Source of the DNA: Brevipalpus yothersi
Lineage: Eukaryota > Arthropoda > Arachnida > Trombidiformes > Tenuipalpidae
Length of the DNA stretch: 64,000 nt
Assembly (NCBI GenBank): GCA_003956705.1
Contig: QZCP01000745.1
Coordinates: 62,001 to 126,000 of the forward strand
Direction of reading: 5' to 3'
Shown: one piece after another, positions 51,659-64,000 of the stretch
How positions within the stretch are numbered: the first letter of the stretch is position 1
Layout of the letters: each line of letters begins with the position of its first letter
The notes under the pieces: generated by a model
Databases searched by the model: none
What the model was told of the DNA's origin: nothing
The model's input: only the letters and a program-made list of their open reading frames with translations
Position numbers and translations under genes: made by a program

Positions 51659-54600
51659 ATGGATGTGATGAAACAATCTGAAATTGCCCACTTTTTCAAT
51701 GGTCGAAGTGTTTTTATCACCGGTGCCACTGGATTCATGGGAAAGGTAATTAATTGATTAATCAACTTATTTTATTCCGATAATTGATCCTGTCTGGTTC
51801 ATTCAATTCATTTGGTTCCTCAATCTTATTCGATATGGAATAGTTTTCAGATCTGTGTCCAAAAATTTCATGAGTTCAGGCCGATGTCTTTTTTTACTTT
51901 ATCGACAAAAAGTTCTATCCCATCTATCTCTACGGCATTGAATCTATTTTCAATAATTCTTCATTAAATATTCTTTTATTTTATCAGGTTTTGGTGGAAA
52001 AATTATTGCGATCATGTCCAGGAGTGAAAACACTTTATCTCTTGATGCGAAATAAGAAAGGTCTGGCACCAAAACAACGAATGGATCAATTATTGAATGA
52101 TAGAGTGAGTAAACTTTATTAAACTTTTATCCAGTTTAATGTCCATAACACAGAGAGTTCAATTGTTGAATGAAAATGATTTCATTTTCAAGTTCATCGA
52201 TCAATTGAACGATCAGATGAACTACTATCAAAATGAATACAATCATCTGTACAAATTACTTTATTGTATGTGATGATAACCGAATTCACATGCCAATGTC
52301 CCAGAGAGACCGGTTCCACGGTGTTTCACTATGCAAATGAAATGATGCATGATTAACTATTACCCAGAAGGGGTTGAAAGTAGGAAATTCCCTCGATTTT
52401 TTCCGTAAACCAATCCAGTTAATGATAACATTGTGTGATGCAGTCATTAGGGCTTCTGTGTGGGTTTTTTGCCCCCTCAAAATTTGATAGCAATTGCCCA
52501 CTTTCCAGGTAAAAAGGGTTTATCATCATCAGATGTGAATAGACGAGAGAGAATATAAGACTGTACATGTCCGATTATGATGGATTGTTTTGAGAGAAAA
52601 ATTTTCTCTCATGAACTCAACAACAGAGGAATATATATATTCCTCGTTGTAAATGAACTTTAACTATGGAGGTCTTTAGCTTTGGACAACAGAGAGGTCT
52701 ATGTATTGGGGTTATTGGACATGGAGAATACACAAAAAAAATTGCGTTTTCGATTCAAATTCGATTTTACCGCTTTCTATCTCTCTTCTTACTGATTATC
52801 TTACTTTTTTAATTCTAAACGAGTTGGTGGACTTGTTGATAGTTTTGTTGTTAAAGCTCGGTCAGTGTCGGTCATGGTCAACACTGCTGGTGGACTGAAT
52901 GAGAAAGCATTAATCAAGGATGATGATTCCATTAATAATGCAATTCGATGGATGTGTGCATGAATTTGAATTCTCGCTCTCCATCTTCCTCTTTCTATTG
53001 GAAAGAGAAGAGAGAGGAGAAAAAAAAATACTTTTCGTTCTTACGTATTTCTGAGAAAGTGTTTTATCTTTCTTTCTCTCTCTCTTTAACGTTTCTGTTT
53101 CTGGTTAAACACAAGCCGCAAGGCATGAAGATAACTTGAAATACGCAAAAATCGTATGTGAGTATGTATGTTTGTGTGAGTGAGTATTACTTTTTGATGG
53201 TAGACATGATTAATTAATTGACATTAACCCGAATATCTCCAGATATTCTTATCGACAACTCGGTTGCTCCCGGCTATATTGCATTTCGGGTGAATGAATT
53301 AGAATCTACAGCGGAACCTCGAATCACCATGATCGAGGAATTTTCATATATTCGGACACCGAACTTTGCGCTGAACCTTTGATAATGAAATTTGTGGAAT
53401 ATATGTGAATGGAAATCAGAATTTCGTTAGTTTCTTTTCTGGAAGAAAAAATTTTCTCTCTCTCAACAATATTGTCCAATTTTTGCACGATAACCTTCGA
53501 AGAATTTTATTAGAATCGATAATTCAACCACAGAAAGCCACTATAAAGGGATAGTGATTAAATTGGGAATGAAGCTTCGATCACAGTCTGTGTTTGGCTA
53601 ATGAGAGTCATCACTTGTCAAAAAACCCATAAAAATGAATAATATTGGTCATTTAAATGCATGAATAGGCCTATCAAAGTGTCAGAATGACCATCGAAAA
53701 TTGTTTGCGTCCACTTAAATGATATTTATTTTGACTAATTCTTATTATCATCAACTATCAACTATCGATCGATAAACGATTGAACCTTCAATAACACAAG
53801 AATACCTATAGTTGATGGTTTGTGGTATATATGTTTTTCCAACATTAATTCATGGCAATGGTGTGGCTATCATTTGATTTTTCATTGAAACACCAACGAA
53901 AAAGTTTTTGTCTACTTGGGAATTCTATTTATCATATTATTTATTGAATGTTTTTTGTTTTTCTCTCATTTGGTATCATAAATAGGTATTTGGTCGGATT
54001 AAGGAAGAGAATAACAATTTTTCCAATAAAATAGTAGTTGTCGAAGGTGATATCACCGTGGATGGTCTTGGATTGTCCCAAAATGATCTGAACTCAATCA
54101 TCGAGAATGTTTCAGTGATATTTCATTCAGCTGCCACTGTCAAGTTCGAAGAACCATTAAGGTGAGTCAATATTAACTTTGTCAAGTCGGATTCTCCCAA
54201 AGAAGTATACATCTAGACAACAATGGCCATCAATCCCTTGAACGCATCAATCAATCATCATTACCTCTTTTCTGAGTGGAATGTTCTCGACGATATGAAC
54301 ATCGATCAGAACCAGTGGCTATGTATCAGTAATAATCGTTTTCAATCCCGTGATTTGGCTGAAATCTCAGACTGGCAGGCTAAAAAAGTGATAAAAAAGA
54401 AATTGAGAAATACACTCGTTTATTTGATAGAAAAAGTGCTGTTTGACAACAGTCAAGATGAAATTGAACAGTTCAATTTTGATTCGAAAATTAGTATCAC
54501 TCATCAGAAATAGATATGAACCCATCTTCTATAAAAATAATGATGTGTTTGTGTGTGTGTGTATGTGATTACTTGTCAGCTCAAGATGACCACAAGTTTG

Positions 54601-55309
54601 CCTGTGGCGTAACAGAAGGATACATTTGAGAAAAAAGTTATTCCTGTAATTAATCGATGGGAAAGAATATATATTCGAAAAGAACAGTTTCACTTGTTCT
54701 CATCGTCATCATCAATGTTCTCGATTTAGTTACTCATTCACTTTCCCAATTATCAAATGGGTTGGACATGAGAAAGAGAGAGAGAGAGATAGATAGAGAT
54801 GTGAAAAAAGCTCAAGCTATGTGTGTGTGTGTAAGTGTGGAAATTTTAGGGAAAAAATGAATCAATTGAATCGATTTTTACTTTAGCATGCCACTCAAAG
54901 TGGATATTTTCATTTTTTTCTCTCATTCCGATCAAAACACTATGTGTGTGTGTATGTCCAAAAAGTACCACATCGAGAAGACATTCCAAAAAGTCGAAAT
55001 AATTACGGTATAAAGTGACAAACTTTGAGAAGGAAGAAAAGTTCTTCTCTCTCTCGAATCTCACCAAACTCGATATCAAAGTTGAGAGAGAAAAAGACGG
55101 AATTCCAGGCAGAAAAACTTATGTTCATTGCAGAAGTTTTTCGCTCTTTTTTTCAGGACATCTTAAAAATTTTTCGACTGACAGGTTGCTAGAGTACATT
55201 AGCCACTATCCACTAGCCAAGTTCTTTCTTAAACACACATTCTTGATATCAAACTTCTTTTCATTCCGATAGTTTCCTCATCTTACTTTCATTCAGCTGA
55301 TGGATGGAT

Positions 55310-55384
<75 letters not shown>

Positions 55385-58300
55385 TATTTTCATTATCATT
55401 TGACGATCCAAATCGAGATTGACACACACAAACTAGAGAACGAATGAAGTGACCTACCCGTTTGTGTGCAATCATCACCAACCCAGTTGTGTGTGAGTGT
55501 ATTTTTCGAACGAGAAAATAATAATCTTAAGTGAAAAATTAAGCGAGAAAAAATGAATTTCTTTTCAAGCACCCTATTTTCCCTGAAAATTTTCGATACT
55601 GAATCTCTCTTTATTCTCTCTCTCCCCTTCACAGAGTGGCTATTAATTACAATATTTTGGGAACCCAAAGAGTTATTGAGTTGGCTCATAAAGTTCATAA
55701 TCTGGCGGTAAGTTGCCGTTTTCTTCTTTTGTACAATTCTTTTCCTCGATTTAATTGAATATAGTGGATCAATTAAAATCAGGCAAAAGAGAGAGAGAGA
55801 GAAAGAGCAGAAAAAGAATTTATCCAAAAAGTTGGTACATCAGATAGCAATCAATAGCTATAAATATCCAATCATTGACATTGACAGATTTAATTTTCAT
55901 ATTTCAAGTCCAAAAGAATCATCTCATTATTAGGAATTGAGAAAAGAAAACCTTATCTCACTCATACACATATTCTCACTCATTATCATCAACACTATCA
56001 CTTTCATACACTATTGACGAACCTTCTCGAAATGGGCTTTTCTCTTCGTATCAACACATGAGAGATCAGGCTTCCGTTGACAATAAATGGTAACATTTGA
56101 AGCCAGGTATTTTGCATGTGTGTGTATGCGTGTGTGTATTAGTATATTGATGTAAAAGTATTTTCCTGACTATTTCTTTGCCAGTCAGGTAAGAAAATGG
56201 AACGGTGACTTATGATGGGTGAAAGAAAAAAAGTAACGGTACGCATGAGATGCGTTAAGAGTGGCCGTCAAATTGACTTTATCACTATTTTTCGTTTCCA
56301 TTTTATCCTTTATACATTTTCCACCCAATTCATCATACATACACAATTATGTTGGGAAAAAATAGGTAAAATTGAGAGAGAAGAGAAATTGTTTTACTGT
56401 TCTGTTAAAATAATCCACTATTAAATGGATACTTTTTATAACAAAAAGAAAAGTGAAAGGAAGAGATAAAAAGGGGGGACACAAAAAGACCATACCGATT
56501 GAACTATCTATCAGAACAGAAGAAAAAAGAGAGATCAATACAATGTCCTGGATCCGCTCAATTAGTTGAACTATTCGCCCATACACACTTGCTCATACTT
56601 GGATTAATTATCAACTTTTCAATGAGGAACTTTACTGATACACTGTCACAAAATGTTCATTTCACTGATTTCGATGGCATCGAATCAGTATTACCTGTAA
56701 AACACTCTCTCCAAGTTCGTCCATCGTCTTCCTACTGTATCTAATGTTTCGATAGACTTTTTCTTCTCGGCTGCTCGAGGCTTCTCGAACGGATATTGTT
56801 GTAGAAGGTTTTTTTTCTGACGAAAAAGTAAAATTATGTGTGTAGTTCCTGTTCTCATTGATGTCCTTCTTTTGAGTCTCATACACATTCCTCACCAACA
56901 CATATACACACTCTATCTTATTGCTCAAGGATTGTCCATGATCCAGCTCAATTTGATTATCCGGCATTTTTAAATAGTGTCTTCTATAGTTTTTGAGCAA
57001 CACATATGTAGAGAGGATTGGAAGAGATGACTCTCATTCATCATCTTAAATGGTTCAAAAGATGGAGAGTCAATATGATTGAGAAGCTAATCATTGAGTC
57101 AATGAGAGTGGAAATTTTGATAGATTCGAAAATTATAGCTCTAAATAAAATAAAACTGATTTTTGGCAATTTTTTCCCACAGGCTTTGGTTCATGTGTCC
57201 ACTGCATATGCAAATTGTGATCGAAATCGAATAGATGAAGTGATATATGAGCAAAAGATTACACCCCAACAATTGATGGATGCAGCAACATGGATGAGCG
57301 ACGAAATGATTGAGAAACTTTTACCTGATCTGCTCGGTAATCGTCCAAATACTTACACATACACCAAAGCAATGGCTGAAACATTGATCATGGAAAAATG
57401 TGGTCAATTGCCGGTGGCCATTGTGCGTCCATCCATAGTGACCGCTGCATGGAAAGATCCATATCCAGGATGGGTCGATAATATTAACAATGTAACGGGA
57501 ATATTTTTGGCCACATGCAAAGGTGTATTAAGAACAGTGTTCCTCGAATCAACTGCAGTGTTGGACATTGTTCCAGTGGATATTGTGATTAACTTATTGA
57601 TCGCTGTGGCATGGAATACAGCCACCAAGCAACACAAAGATATACTCATCTACAATTGTACCACCGGTTTGGTGAATCCAATCACCATATCAGACATTCA
57701 AAAATGGACATTCCCATTGGCTCTCAAGTATCCATGTTCAGAGCATTTCCGATATCCTGAGCTCACGTTGAGACGAAATCGTTTTATCCACAGTATTTTC
57801 ATTGCATTAGACCACTATTTACCGGCTTACGTATACGATTGGGTTAATGCTATTACCGGTGGAAAGAGAAGGTAAGGAATGTCAATCCAAAATTTTCCTA
57901 AATGCTATTAATCAATCTGGAAATCTGTAAAATTAAAATTGAAATTGAAATTATCCATGGGATCAGATTGAATTATCATGATTTTCTCTTACATTTCAGG
58001 ATGGTAAGCATCTATGAGAAACTTCATAAAGCCACAGAGCAACTGGTTTTCTTTGCCACACGACAATGGCAATTCAAGAGTATCAATCTTCCAGAACTTC
58101 ATGATCAACTGCAGGGAGTTGATCAGGAGGTAAGTAAAATTAATCTCATCTTAAATAACTGGATTTTCTGGCTATAAAATTCTTTCAATTACTAGGCTTA
58201 TCGTCTTTTCGTGTCTTTCATAATTTAATTTGAACTGGTTCATTTTCTTCCCATAGACATTCTGTTTTGATGTCACTAAAATCCATTGGCCTACATACCT

Positions 58301-58654
58301 TAAAGATTATTACATGGGAATCAGAACTTTCATTCTCAAAGAGGATATCTCAACCATACCATCGGCTAGGAGAAAATTAAGGAGGTATGAGGAGCAAATT
58401 TTGATATAATCTTGAATACAGTTTAATTGAATCTGATACAAATCAACGGGAAGTTGTCGAGTTAGGAGAACGCATAGTTTAATTCTCAAAATCTTTCTCT
58501 TAGACTTTTCCTCACCAATAAGCTTGTGGAATTGGTGATCTATCTTGGACTAGCCAATTTGGTGTTGTATAAGACCGATTTATCAACCACTCTATCAACT
58601 CTACTTGGTGGTCAAACCAATTCAACAATCGCTATACTAACCAGATCAAAGTGA
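51659..58654 (+). CDS. Fatty acyl-CoA reductase
   Basis: Eight exons: 51659-51745, 51988-52104, 53986-54161, 55635-55707, 57183-57871, 58000-58129, 58257-58384 and 58504-58654, giving 516 residues. FARs reduce very-long-chain acyl-CoA to fatty alcohols with NADPH and feed wax, pheromone and ether-lipid synthesis at the ER or peroxisome. The Rossmann nucleotide site is VFITGATGFMGK. Further family blocks are VVVEGDI, VIFHSAATVKFEEPLR, NILGTQRVIELAHK, LVHVSTAYANCDR, the active-site YTYTKAMAE (YxxxK) and VAIVRPSIV...PGWVDN. The C-terminal FAR_C (sterile) domain lies about residues 350-450 (FCFDVTKIHWPTYLKDYYMGIRTF, exons 6-7). The first introns are 242, 1881, 1473 and 1475 bases, long for this window. 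Two AATAAA signals lie at 58903 and 58913. Confidence 0.96.
52105..53985 (+). other. FAR intron 2
   Basis: This 1881-base intron shows no coding content that I recognise. Confidence 0.6.
54162..55634 (+). other. FAR intron 3
   Basis: This 1473-base intron holds a 96-codon ATG-started open frame at 54223-54513 and the GA microsatellite at 55313-55373. Whether the frame is translated is unknown. Confidence 0.6.
55313..55373 (+). repeat. (GA)n microsatellite in FAR intron 3
   Basis: About 30 GA units following a short GGAT repeat. Confidence 0.97.
55708..57182 (+). other. FAR intron 4
   Basis: This 1475-base intron has no recognised gene. The frame of exon 5 stays open backwards for about 165 bases into it, which looks accidental. 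Confidence 0.6.
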
Positions 58655-61115
58655 TTCAATCGAATATGTTTCACTATCTCTCTCGTAAATGGCCAAGCTT
58701 CAATTCAGAATGGATGAAGCACTAAAGTGACTCGTATTTGAGTTTTTCCGATTGTTTCCTATGAAAACGGTCCGAAATATTTTTGTCTAATTTGATAAGT
58801 GTCTATCTTTTATAGTCTTCTCTCTCTCCCTTTCTTTCTTTCTTTCTTTCTCGTTTCTCAAGCCATCATTCATTAACGAAAACGAAAACATTGGTTTTTT
58901 CAAATAAAATGAAATAAAATGAGCCCACTTAGGAACACTCATTCATTCTAGTGGCCTCTTGTATGTACATTATTTTTTGGAAAACTAGTCTTGGCCTCTA
59001 TCCAGGGACAAGATTAAGGGAACATTTATATGTAGATATATTATAGAGATGTGCCATCACGAAACATTCCATTTTACTAGGCCTCAGTTGACCTAACAAG
59101 TTACAAGATTAATGTCGGAAAAGTTTTTCTCTCAAATATCAGTCGCCTCTAAATTCTAGAGGAATTCAATTTAGAGAGAACAAGAAAACAAGGTATATAT
59201 GTAAAGATTGAAAGTTCACGTTCTCTTTGATTTTCTTACCGATAAATTGACCTCAGGACATGATCGAAAGAATCAAAATTTGTTCAAAATGTTTTTGGAA
59301 AAACCAGAAAAACGGAAACGGAAAATTGGTTCTCTCTCCCTCTCATTTGATCGGAATGCATCTGGAGGATGGTTCAATTGATGAGATAATAAGATAAATT
59401 GAAACGCAAACATTGCATCCCTCCTCCTACTTATCGTCCTTCCGCAGAATTATCACCATGAAAATCCACGTTAGACGAGCATATTCTGACTCGAATTATG
59501 TCAATCACTCATGAGTAGGGTAGAAAGAACTTGACCATGGACTTTCTCCTCCTTCACCATTGATGAAACTTTCCACATGTAAACATTGAACACACTTGAC
59601 GTTGAAATTTTCTTGATGACCTTACGTGGAGATTTCCCGAAAAAGTTGCTGACCTCAGAATATCGAATATCATATTCAGTCCAAACGATATAATAGTTAG
59701 GCGTGTTCTGAACTTTCATGATGAATCAAGAGAGGTCGAATATTGATGCGCCGATGCTTCAACATGAGCGAGAGAGAAGCTGCAATCAGCATGCTTCCGA
59801 GTTCATGATACTCATAACATCAACAACAGTGGCAATAGCATTATGATACAAAACATTTCATCGTGAAAATTTCAGTGATTTTTGTAAATATCGATGTGTA
59901 ATTTAGTGAAATTAAAGTATTATTAATTTGTTAGTTAATCTCTTTTGGCTAGTTGTAAATATTGATCTGCAAAAATACTCAAGAGTTGATCAAAAAGTCA
60001 GATCATTCTAGTTTGTTGACATCTCAACGTTTGTGTTTTTCCATTATCTGTAGACATCCATTTCATTGATTAAGGTGAATACTTTTGAAGAAAGATTAAC
60101 AGACTCGTGATTCTTGAGAGATGCTTTAATGAAAGATCAATCGGATTCGGTTAGTGATGTCTTCCTTGATTGGAGATAGATTGGACAGTATCAATATTGA
60201 TACTTGTCATGTAATAAAACATAGAAATCCAAGTTGTTGAGAGAATCGAGAGAGAAGCCAAAAGAGTTGATTTGCCTTGATTTCCGTTGAAACCGGCAGA
60301 TTATACATTTTTTCAGATTATGATGATCAATGCTTTTTCACTCTCTTTCTCTTTCCATCCCATGACAATATAATATCATAGTTCAATTTGAATCTCTCAA
60401 TTTTTCCTTGTCTTATTGTTTTAATGTTTCCATTTAATAACAATAATAATAATTCTGAAGATCTTTTGTTCAAATTTAATACCAGTTAACATTTTCCTTA
60501 TCTTCTCAAATTTTTTTGCATAATACAGATTATAATCATCATCTACATTACTGCCGTGGAACAAACATTATGAACAAAAATCAACGATAACATTTGCCTT
60601 CTTGTGGAAAGGTTAACGGATGTGGATAGACCTTCGCTCATTTTATACAAAATTTCAAATCGTTCAACGAATCAAAAATATTTAAACGAGAATTCAATTC
60701 AGCTGTTGACATTTTCGACTTTCACTTTCTCTCTTCTTCTCCTCTGATCAAGCTCATCGAAATATATTGAGTGAGAGAGATAGAAAGAGAGAGAAAAAGA
60801 AAGAAAGAAAGAGAAGCCTGCAAAGATCTAACAAGATTTATTCTTCTCACTCATTTGAATCATTCTTGTGAAACTAATCAAACATACACTCACACAAGAA
60901 GACTGTCCCGCCACTGATACATGTAAACCTGTTCCACGGACAGATCGTAATATCTTTATGATCAAGTTATAGTGTTGAGAGATTTTCTTCACCAATCTTT
61001 CCTCATAGTTTATTTTGCAATTTATCATTCTCAAATTATCAAATTGTTCCAACTTAACTGCTCGGTAGAAGCATTTATTGTATAAATCAAGTTGAATCTT
61101 CGTTAAACTGTGATC
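58655..61115. other. Spacer, FAR to CPTP
   Basis: About 2.4 kb with the FAR 3' UTR, a CTTT repeat near 58831-58850 and a GA/GAAA tract near 60772-60812. No RNA gene or convincing coding gene was seen. Confidence 0.45.
58903..58918 (+). terminator. Tandem poly(A) signals, FAR gene
   Basis: AATAAA at 58903-58908 and 58913-58918, about 250 bases past the stop codon. Confidence 0.6.
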
Positions 61116-61991
61116 ATGTCCACACACGGTGATCCTCCGAGATATAAAAGTATTGATATAGACATGATATGTTCGCATCTTCAACAATACAATGCGGACA
61201 TTAATTTCCTCAGTTTGTCTCGTTATTTAGATGCTTACAGAGAACTCAACAGGTAATTACCCTGATTATTTTACTACCACCACTGTTATCACTTTGATCC
61301 TGTGTTTCGATTCTTTTTCTGTCTCTAACTGTTTTTCGTTTCTACTTCTCTCAAGATTCTTGGAAATATTTGGAAAAGTTTTCTATTTCGTAACTAAGGA
61401 CATTGAAAGCAAAATAAATATACTCCAAAAATATATTGATGAAGATTCAACTGGTGCTAGATATTTGACCGTTCAATCTATGATAGAATATGAACGAGAA
61501 GAGAATCTCCTGAGGAAAGATGATCGACCATCAGGTAAGATTATGCTGACGTTTCATCCATGCAACTGCCATGTAGCAAGGCATCCTATGACAATCATAC
61601 ACACCAGACACTCATTTGTTGTGTCTACTTTTCGGTTTTAGGTGCGCGAACCTTATTACGTTTGCATCGAGCTCTGGAATTTATTTCACTGTTCGCCAAT
61701 GAAATAACTCGACTAAATGAGCATGATGCTACCGGTCCTGCTGCTCGTCGAAGTTATCAGAAAACTCTTGCCAAGTATCATCCTTGGATCATAAGGAGCA
61801 CAGCCAGTGCTGCAATGTGTGCTCTACCTTCGAAAATAGACATGGCCGTTCGAGCATTGGGAAAGCCAAAAGAGGAATGTGATCCAGAAGTGATTACTCA
61901 AAAGATGGCCAAACTATCTGAGTTATCAGAGACATCGTTTCAAATTACCGAAAAATTGTATGAAGATAATAAGCTTCTCGATTTGCCATAG
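61116..61991 (+). CDS. CPTP: Ceramide-1-phosphate transfer protein (GLTP domain)
   Basis: Three exons: 61116-61252, 61356-61534 and 61642-61991, giving 221 residues (human CPTP is 214). CPTP carries ceramide-1-phosphate between membranes in the cytosol. The GLTP fold is visible from RFLEIFGKVFYFVTKDIESKI, through LTVQSMIEYE, the head-group segment ARTLLRLHRALEFISLF, and SYQKTLAKYHPWIIRSTASAAM. The end QITEKLYEDNKLLDLP closely matches the human KLYAEHSLLDLP end, which separates CPTP from GLTP. The start ATG at 61116 gives a 30-residue leader before the helical bundle. Introns are 103 and 107 bases. It converges on the zinc-finger gene, 222 bases between stops. Confidence 0.95.
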
Positions 61992-62213
61992 AACAGAAAT
62001 GCAACTATACAGTATCACTCATGCTCTTCTATTTTTCTGCCTCAATATCGTTTGGAATTTCATAGTTTAATCCATGTCAAGCATGACTATTAAGTTTGTC
62101 GGTTTATGTGATGATAAATGATAGATTCACTTATATTAGCTCCAAAGCTTGTTAAACCATTCCGATTGGAGACTAATTAAAAAAATTTTGCTCACATCTC
62201 AAGAAACTCTAAC

Positions 62214-63052
62214 CTAGAAGTTGAACCATTTTTTTGCTTCCTCCTTACTGATTCCTCGTACCTTTGGATCTTTATGACTCAAAGATTTGTCATTCTTTAA
62301 TTTATCAGATTTTGTCCGTGATTTTCGACCATTCTTAATCTTATCAGGTTCAGTAGAATCATCAGATTCTAAGGTTTTTAAAGATTTTGGATTCCCAACA
62401 CTTGGTATCTTTGGTTTACCAGGCTTAACAGGCTTGTCAGGTTGTAATTCGACAATATTTGGCTTGTTAGGCTTGTGTGGATTGTTTGGCGAACCTTTTG
62501 CCATACAAATTTCACGTTCATGTCTTATGAGGTTACCTTTTTTGGCGAAAGCTTTTCCACAATATCTACAAACTAGCTCTTTGCCTGGCTCATATTTATA
62601 ATCAAGTGATTCTTCTCTACCTCTATTGATATATCCATTTAAAAGTCCAAGCCTTCGCAGTCTTGTATGCTCTTGATCACTGATACCAGGATCTTGTGCT
62701 TCAAAAAAAATTTCAATTGCTAACATATACTTTTTCTTCGCTATTCTGTATATCCACTCTTGACCACCGATTCTTTCTACACGATACCATCGACCATCTA
62801 TACCTCGAGCCAAATTTAAGTTGAGAGTCCGAAGAGCACTAGTACTTTGGGTCCCTCTTCGTGTTCTATTAGTGGTCTGAAAGAAGACGAAAAAAATTGT
62901 ATGCATTTCCTGGTAGGAACAGAATTGTTTCTCCCATCATCATTCTTCTCGATTGCTCGAAGTTTCATCTATTTTCATCGAAAATTTATTCTCAATCTAA
63001 TTTAATTTTATTTCATTATACTCACTTTTCCGGTTCCTCTATTGGTCGTCAT
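62214..63052 (-). CDS. Single-zinc-finger basic protein, unrecognised
   Basis: Two exons: 63052-63026 (MTTNRGTGK) and 62876-62214, giving 229 residues. The first exon is inferred from a GTGAGT donor, a TTTCAG acceptor and shared phase; TTNR then repeats across the junction. The N-terminal 70 residues include WYRVERIGGQEWIYRIAKKK, with no family I recognise. A lone finger follows (CRYCGKAFAKKGNLIRHEREIC): C-x2-C-x12-H-x4-C, a C2HC variant of the classical C2H2 finger. The remainder is a Pro-, Lys- and Ser-rich tail with PNKP/KPGKP repeats and many basic residues, ending KKWFNF. It is probably nuclear. Likely a DNA- or RNA-binding protein, but function is unknown. Confidence 0.75.
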
Positions 63053-63553
63053 CAACTCACCAGCCGATGGTATGGACCAAAATTGATATGATCAATTGAT
63101 TCCAGCTGATTTGTGCCAAGAAAAAAAGAGCCACATCGATCAGCAATTAAATTTTTCTTCTTTCGTATCCCCACCCGTTACATGTCAATTGAATCAATTC
63201 ATTTAATTCATTCAAATTAACAATTTAAATTTTAAAAGTCTTTTTTAGCGCTTCCCCATCAATATCGATACAGTCTCTGTGAATATCGGATATGAACATG
63301 AGAGCGGCTTGAAATATTTTTCCACCTTTTTTCGTGGATCATCAAGCTTAATTGTGAATATTAATTAGTGTTTTGATTTTCATCAAACTGATCACTGATC
63401 AATCAGGACATTGTGTGTTGCATAATTTGTGCCGGTAAGTTGAAAATGTTTTGGTACAATTTAAGTATCTGTTGTAACTAATGATTCTCATTGTCTCTCT
63501 CTGTGTCTGTCTTCTCAAAGGTGTTCACTTTGTCTCTCTCTTACCTTTAAAGT
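63053..63553. promoter_or_regulatory. Divergent promoter region, zinc-finger gene / mago nashi
   Basis: About 500 bases. A donor (GCCG|GTAAGT at 63434/63435) and a pyrimidine-rich acceptor (TCAAAG at 63515-63520) suggest an 86-base intron in the mago 5' UTR. Confidence 0.45.
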
Positions 63554-63994
63554 ATGGCTCAAGACTTTTATTTTCGCTATTATGTTGGCCACAAAGGAAA
63601 GTTTGGCCATGAATTTATTGAATTCGAATTTCGACCTGATGGTAAATTACGATATGCAAACAATTCTAATTACAAGAATGACACCATGATCCGTAAGGAG
63701 ATGTATGTAAGTAAAGCGGTGATCGGCGAATTGACACGAATCATCGAAGATTCGGAAATAATGCAAGAAGACGATGCATTGTGGCCACAACCTGATCGTG
63801 TTGGTAGACAAGAGTTGGAGATTGTGATGAATGATGAGCATATATCATTTACCACTTCCAAAATTGGATCTCTAGTGGATGTAAATAACAGTAAAGACCC
63901 CGAAGGATTAAGAACTTTCTATTATCTAGTACAAGATATCAAATGCTTTGTCTTTTCATTGATTTCTCTTCACTTCAAGATAAAGCCTATCTAA
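63554..63994 (+). CDS. mago: Mago nashi, exon junction complex core protein
   Basis: A single 146-residue exon, exactly the length of human MAGOH. Mago binds Y14 and, with eIF4A3, forms the exon junction complex core left on spliced mRNA. It also directs oskar mRNA localisation in flies. The whole protein aligns: FYFRYYVGHKGKFGHEFIEF, PDGKLRYANNSNYKND, MIRKEMYVSKAVIGEL, RIIEDSEI, WPQPDRVGRQELEIV, HISFTTSKIGSL, and the end FSLISLHFKIKPI. There is no intron in the coding part, but a 5' UTR intron is likely. The gene is complete, ending 6 bases before the window edge. Confidence 0.98.
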   Translation: MAQDFYFRYYVGHKGKFGHEFIEFEFRPDGKLRYANNSNYKNDTMIRKEMYVSKAVIGELTRIIEDSEIMQEDDALWPQPDRVGRQELEIVMNDEHISFTTSKIGSLVDVNNSKDPEGLRTFYYLVQDIKCFVFSLISLHFKIKPI

Positions 63995-64000
63995 GCGATT

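Noticed and set aside
57018..57182. In-frame extension upstream of FAR exon 5, giving an alternative start
   Set aside because: It would remove the Rossmann site, and a clear TTTTTCCCACAG acceptor stands at 57182. The openness is accidental.
59501..59719. 72-codon minus-strand frame with ATG between FAR and CPTP
   Set aside because: It is isolated and short, with no recognisable feature. It could be a small protein but cannot be supported.
63554..63994. Mago as a processed retrocopy, because the coding part lacks introns
   Set aside because: The frame is fully intact, no poly(A) tract follows within the window, and a likely 5' UTR intron is present. A functional gene is more plausible.

Overview
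The window reads as nuclear DNA from an arthropod, most likely a chelicerate and probably an acariform mite. The sequence is AT-rich. Genes are intron-rich, and many introns are only about 60-90 bases with clean GT-AG ends. The cuticle protein at 14176-15141 has a chitin-binding domain ending in an arachnid-style VNYVADHAGFRA...NEPGT block. Protein similarity was judged by eye, so the clade is an inference. All gene models below were assembled by hand from splice signals, reading-frame phase and family conservation, and their exon lengths sum to whole codons.

Layout. 0-11.4 kb is dense: COQ4 (-), an unrecognised type I membrane protein (-), SURF1 (+), a group I PAK kinase (-) and an RFXANK/ANKRA2-type ankyrin protein (+). 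11.4-22.7 kb is looser: a tRNA-Val(CAC) gene (-), an arachnid-type cuticle protein (-) and Rab3 (+), separated by 2-3 kb spacers with long CT/GA microsatellites. 22.7-34.7 kb holds the CDK5 activator p35 (+), DGAT1 (-) and a class I GLUT sugar transporter (+). 36.2-41.0 kb holds a large secreted low-complexity protein (+). 41.2-48.9 kb is a minus-strand block: metaxin-1, a cathepsin B, a RING/TRAF-zinc-finger protein and a small repeat protein. 51.6-64 kb holds a fatty acyl-CoA reductase (+), a ceramide-1-phosphate transfer protein (+), a single-zinc-finger protein (-) and mago nashi (+).

Functional themes. Several genes are mitochondrial (COQ4, SURF1, MTX1), several act in lipid metabolism (DGAT1, FAR, CPTP), and Rab3 with p35 is a neighbouring presynaptic/neuronal pair. 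These are separately transcribed eukaryotic genes and nothing suggests operons. I found no transposon with recognisable coding capacity, no CRISPR array and no convincing new multi-gene system. The items most worth a second look are a PAK CRIB domain with Gly to Lys in HVGFD, a cathepsin B without the occluding-loop His pair, a His-rich alternative tail on the GLUT transporter, a TRAF-like protein without a MATH domain, two unrecognised secreted or membrane proteins with repeats or low complexity, and a perfect 30-bp palindrome.
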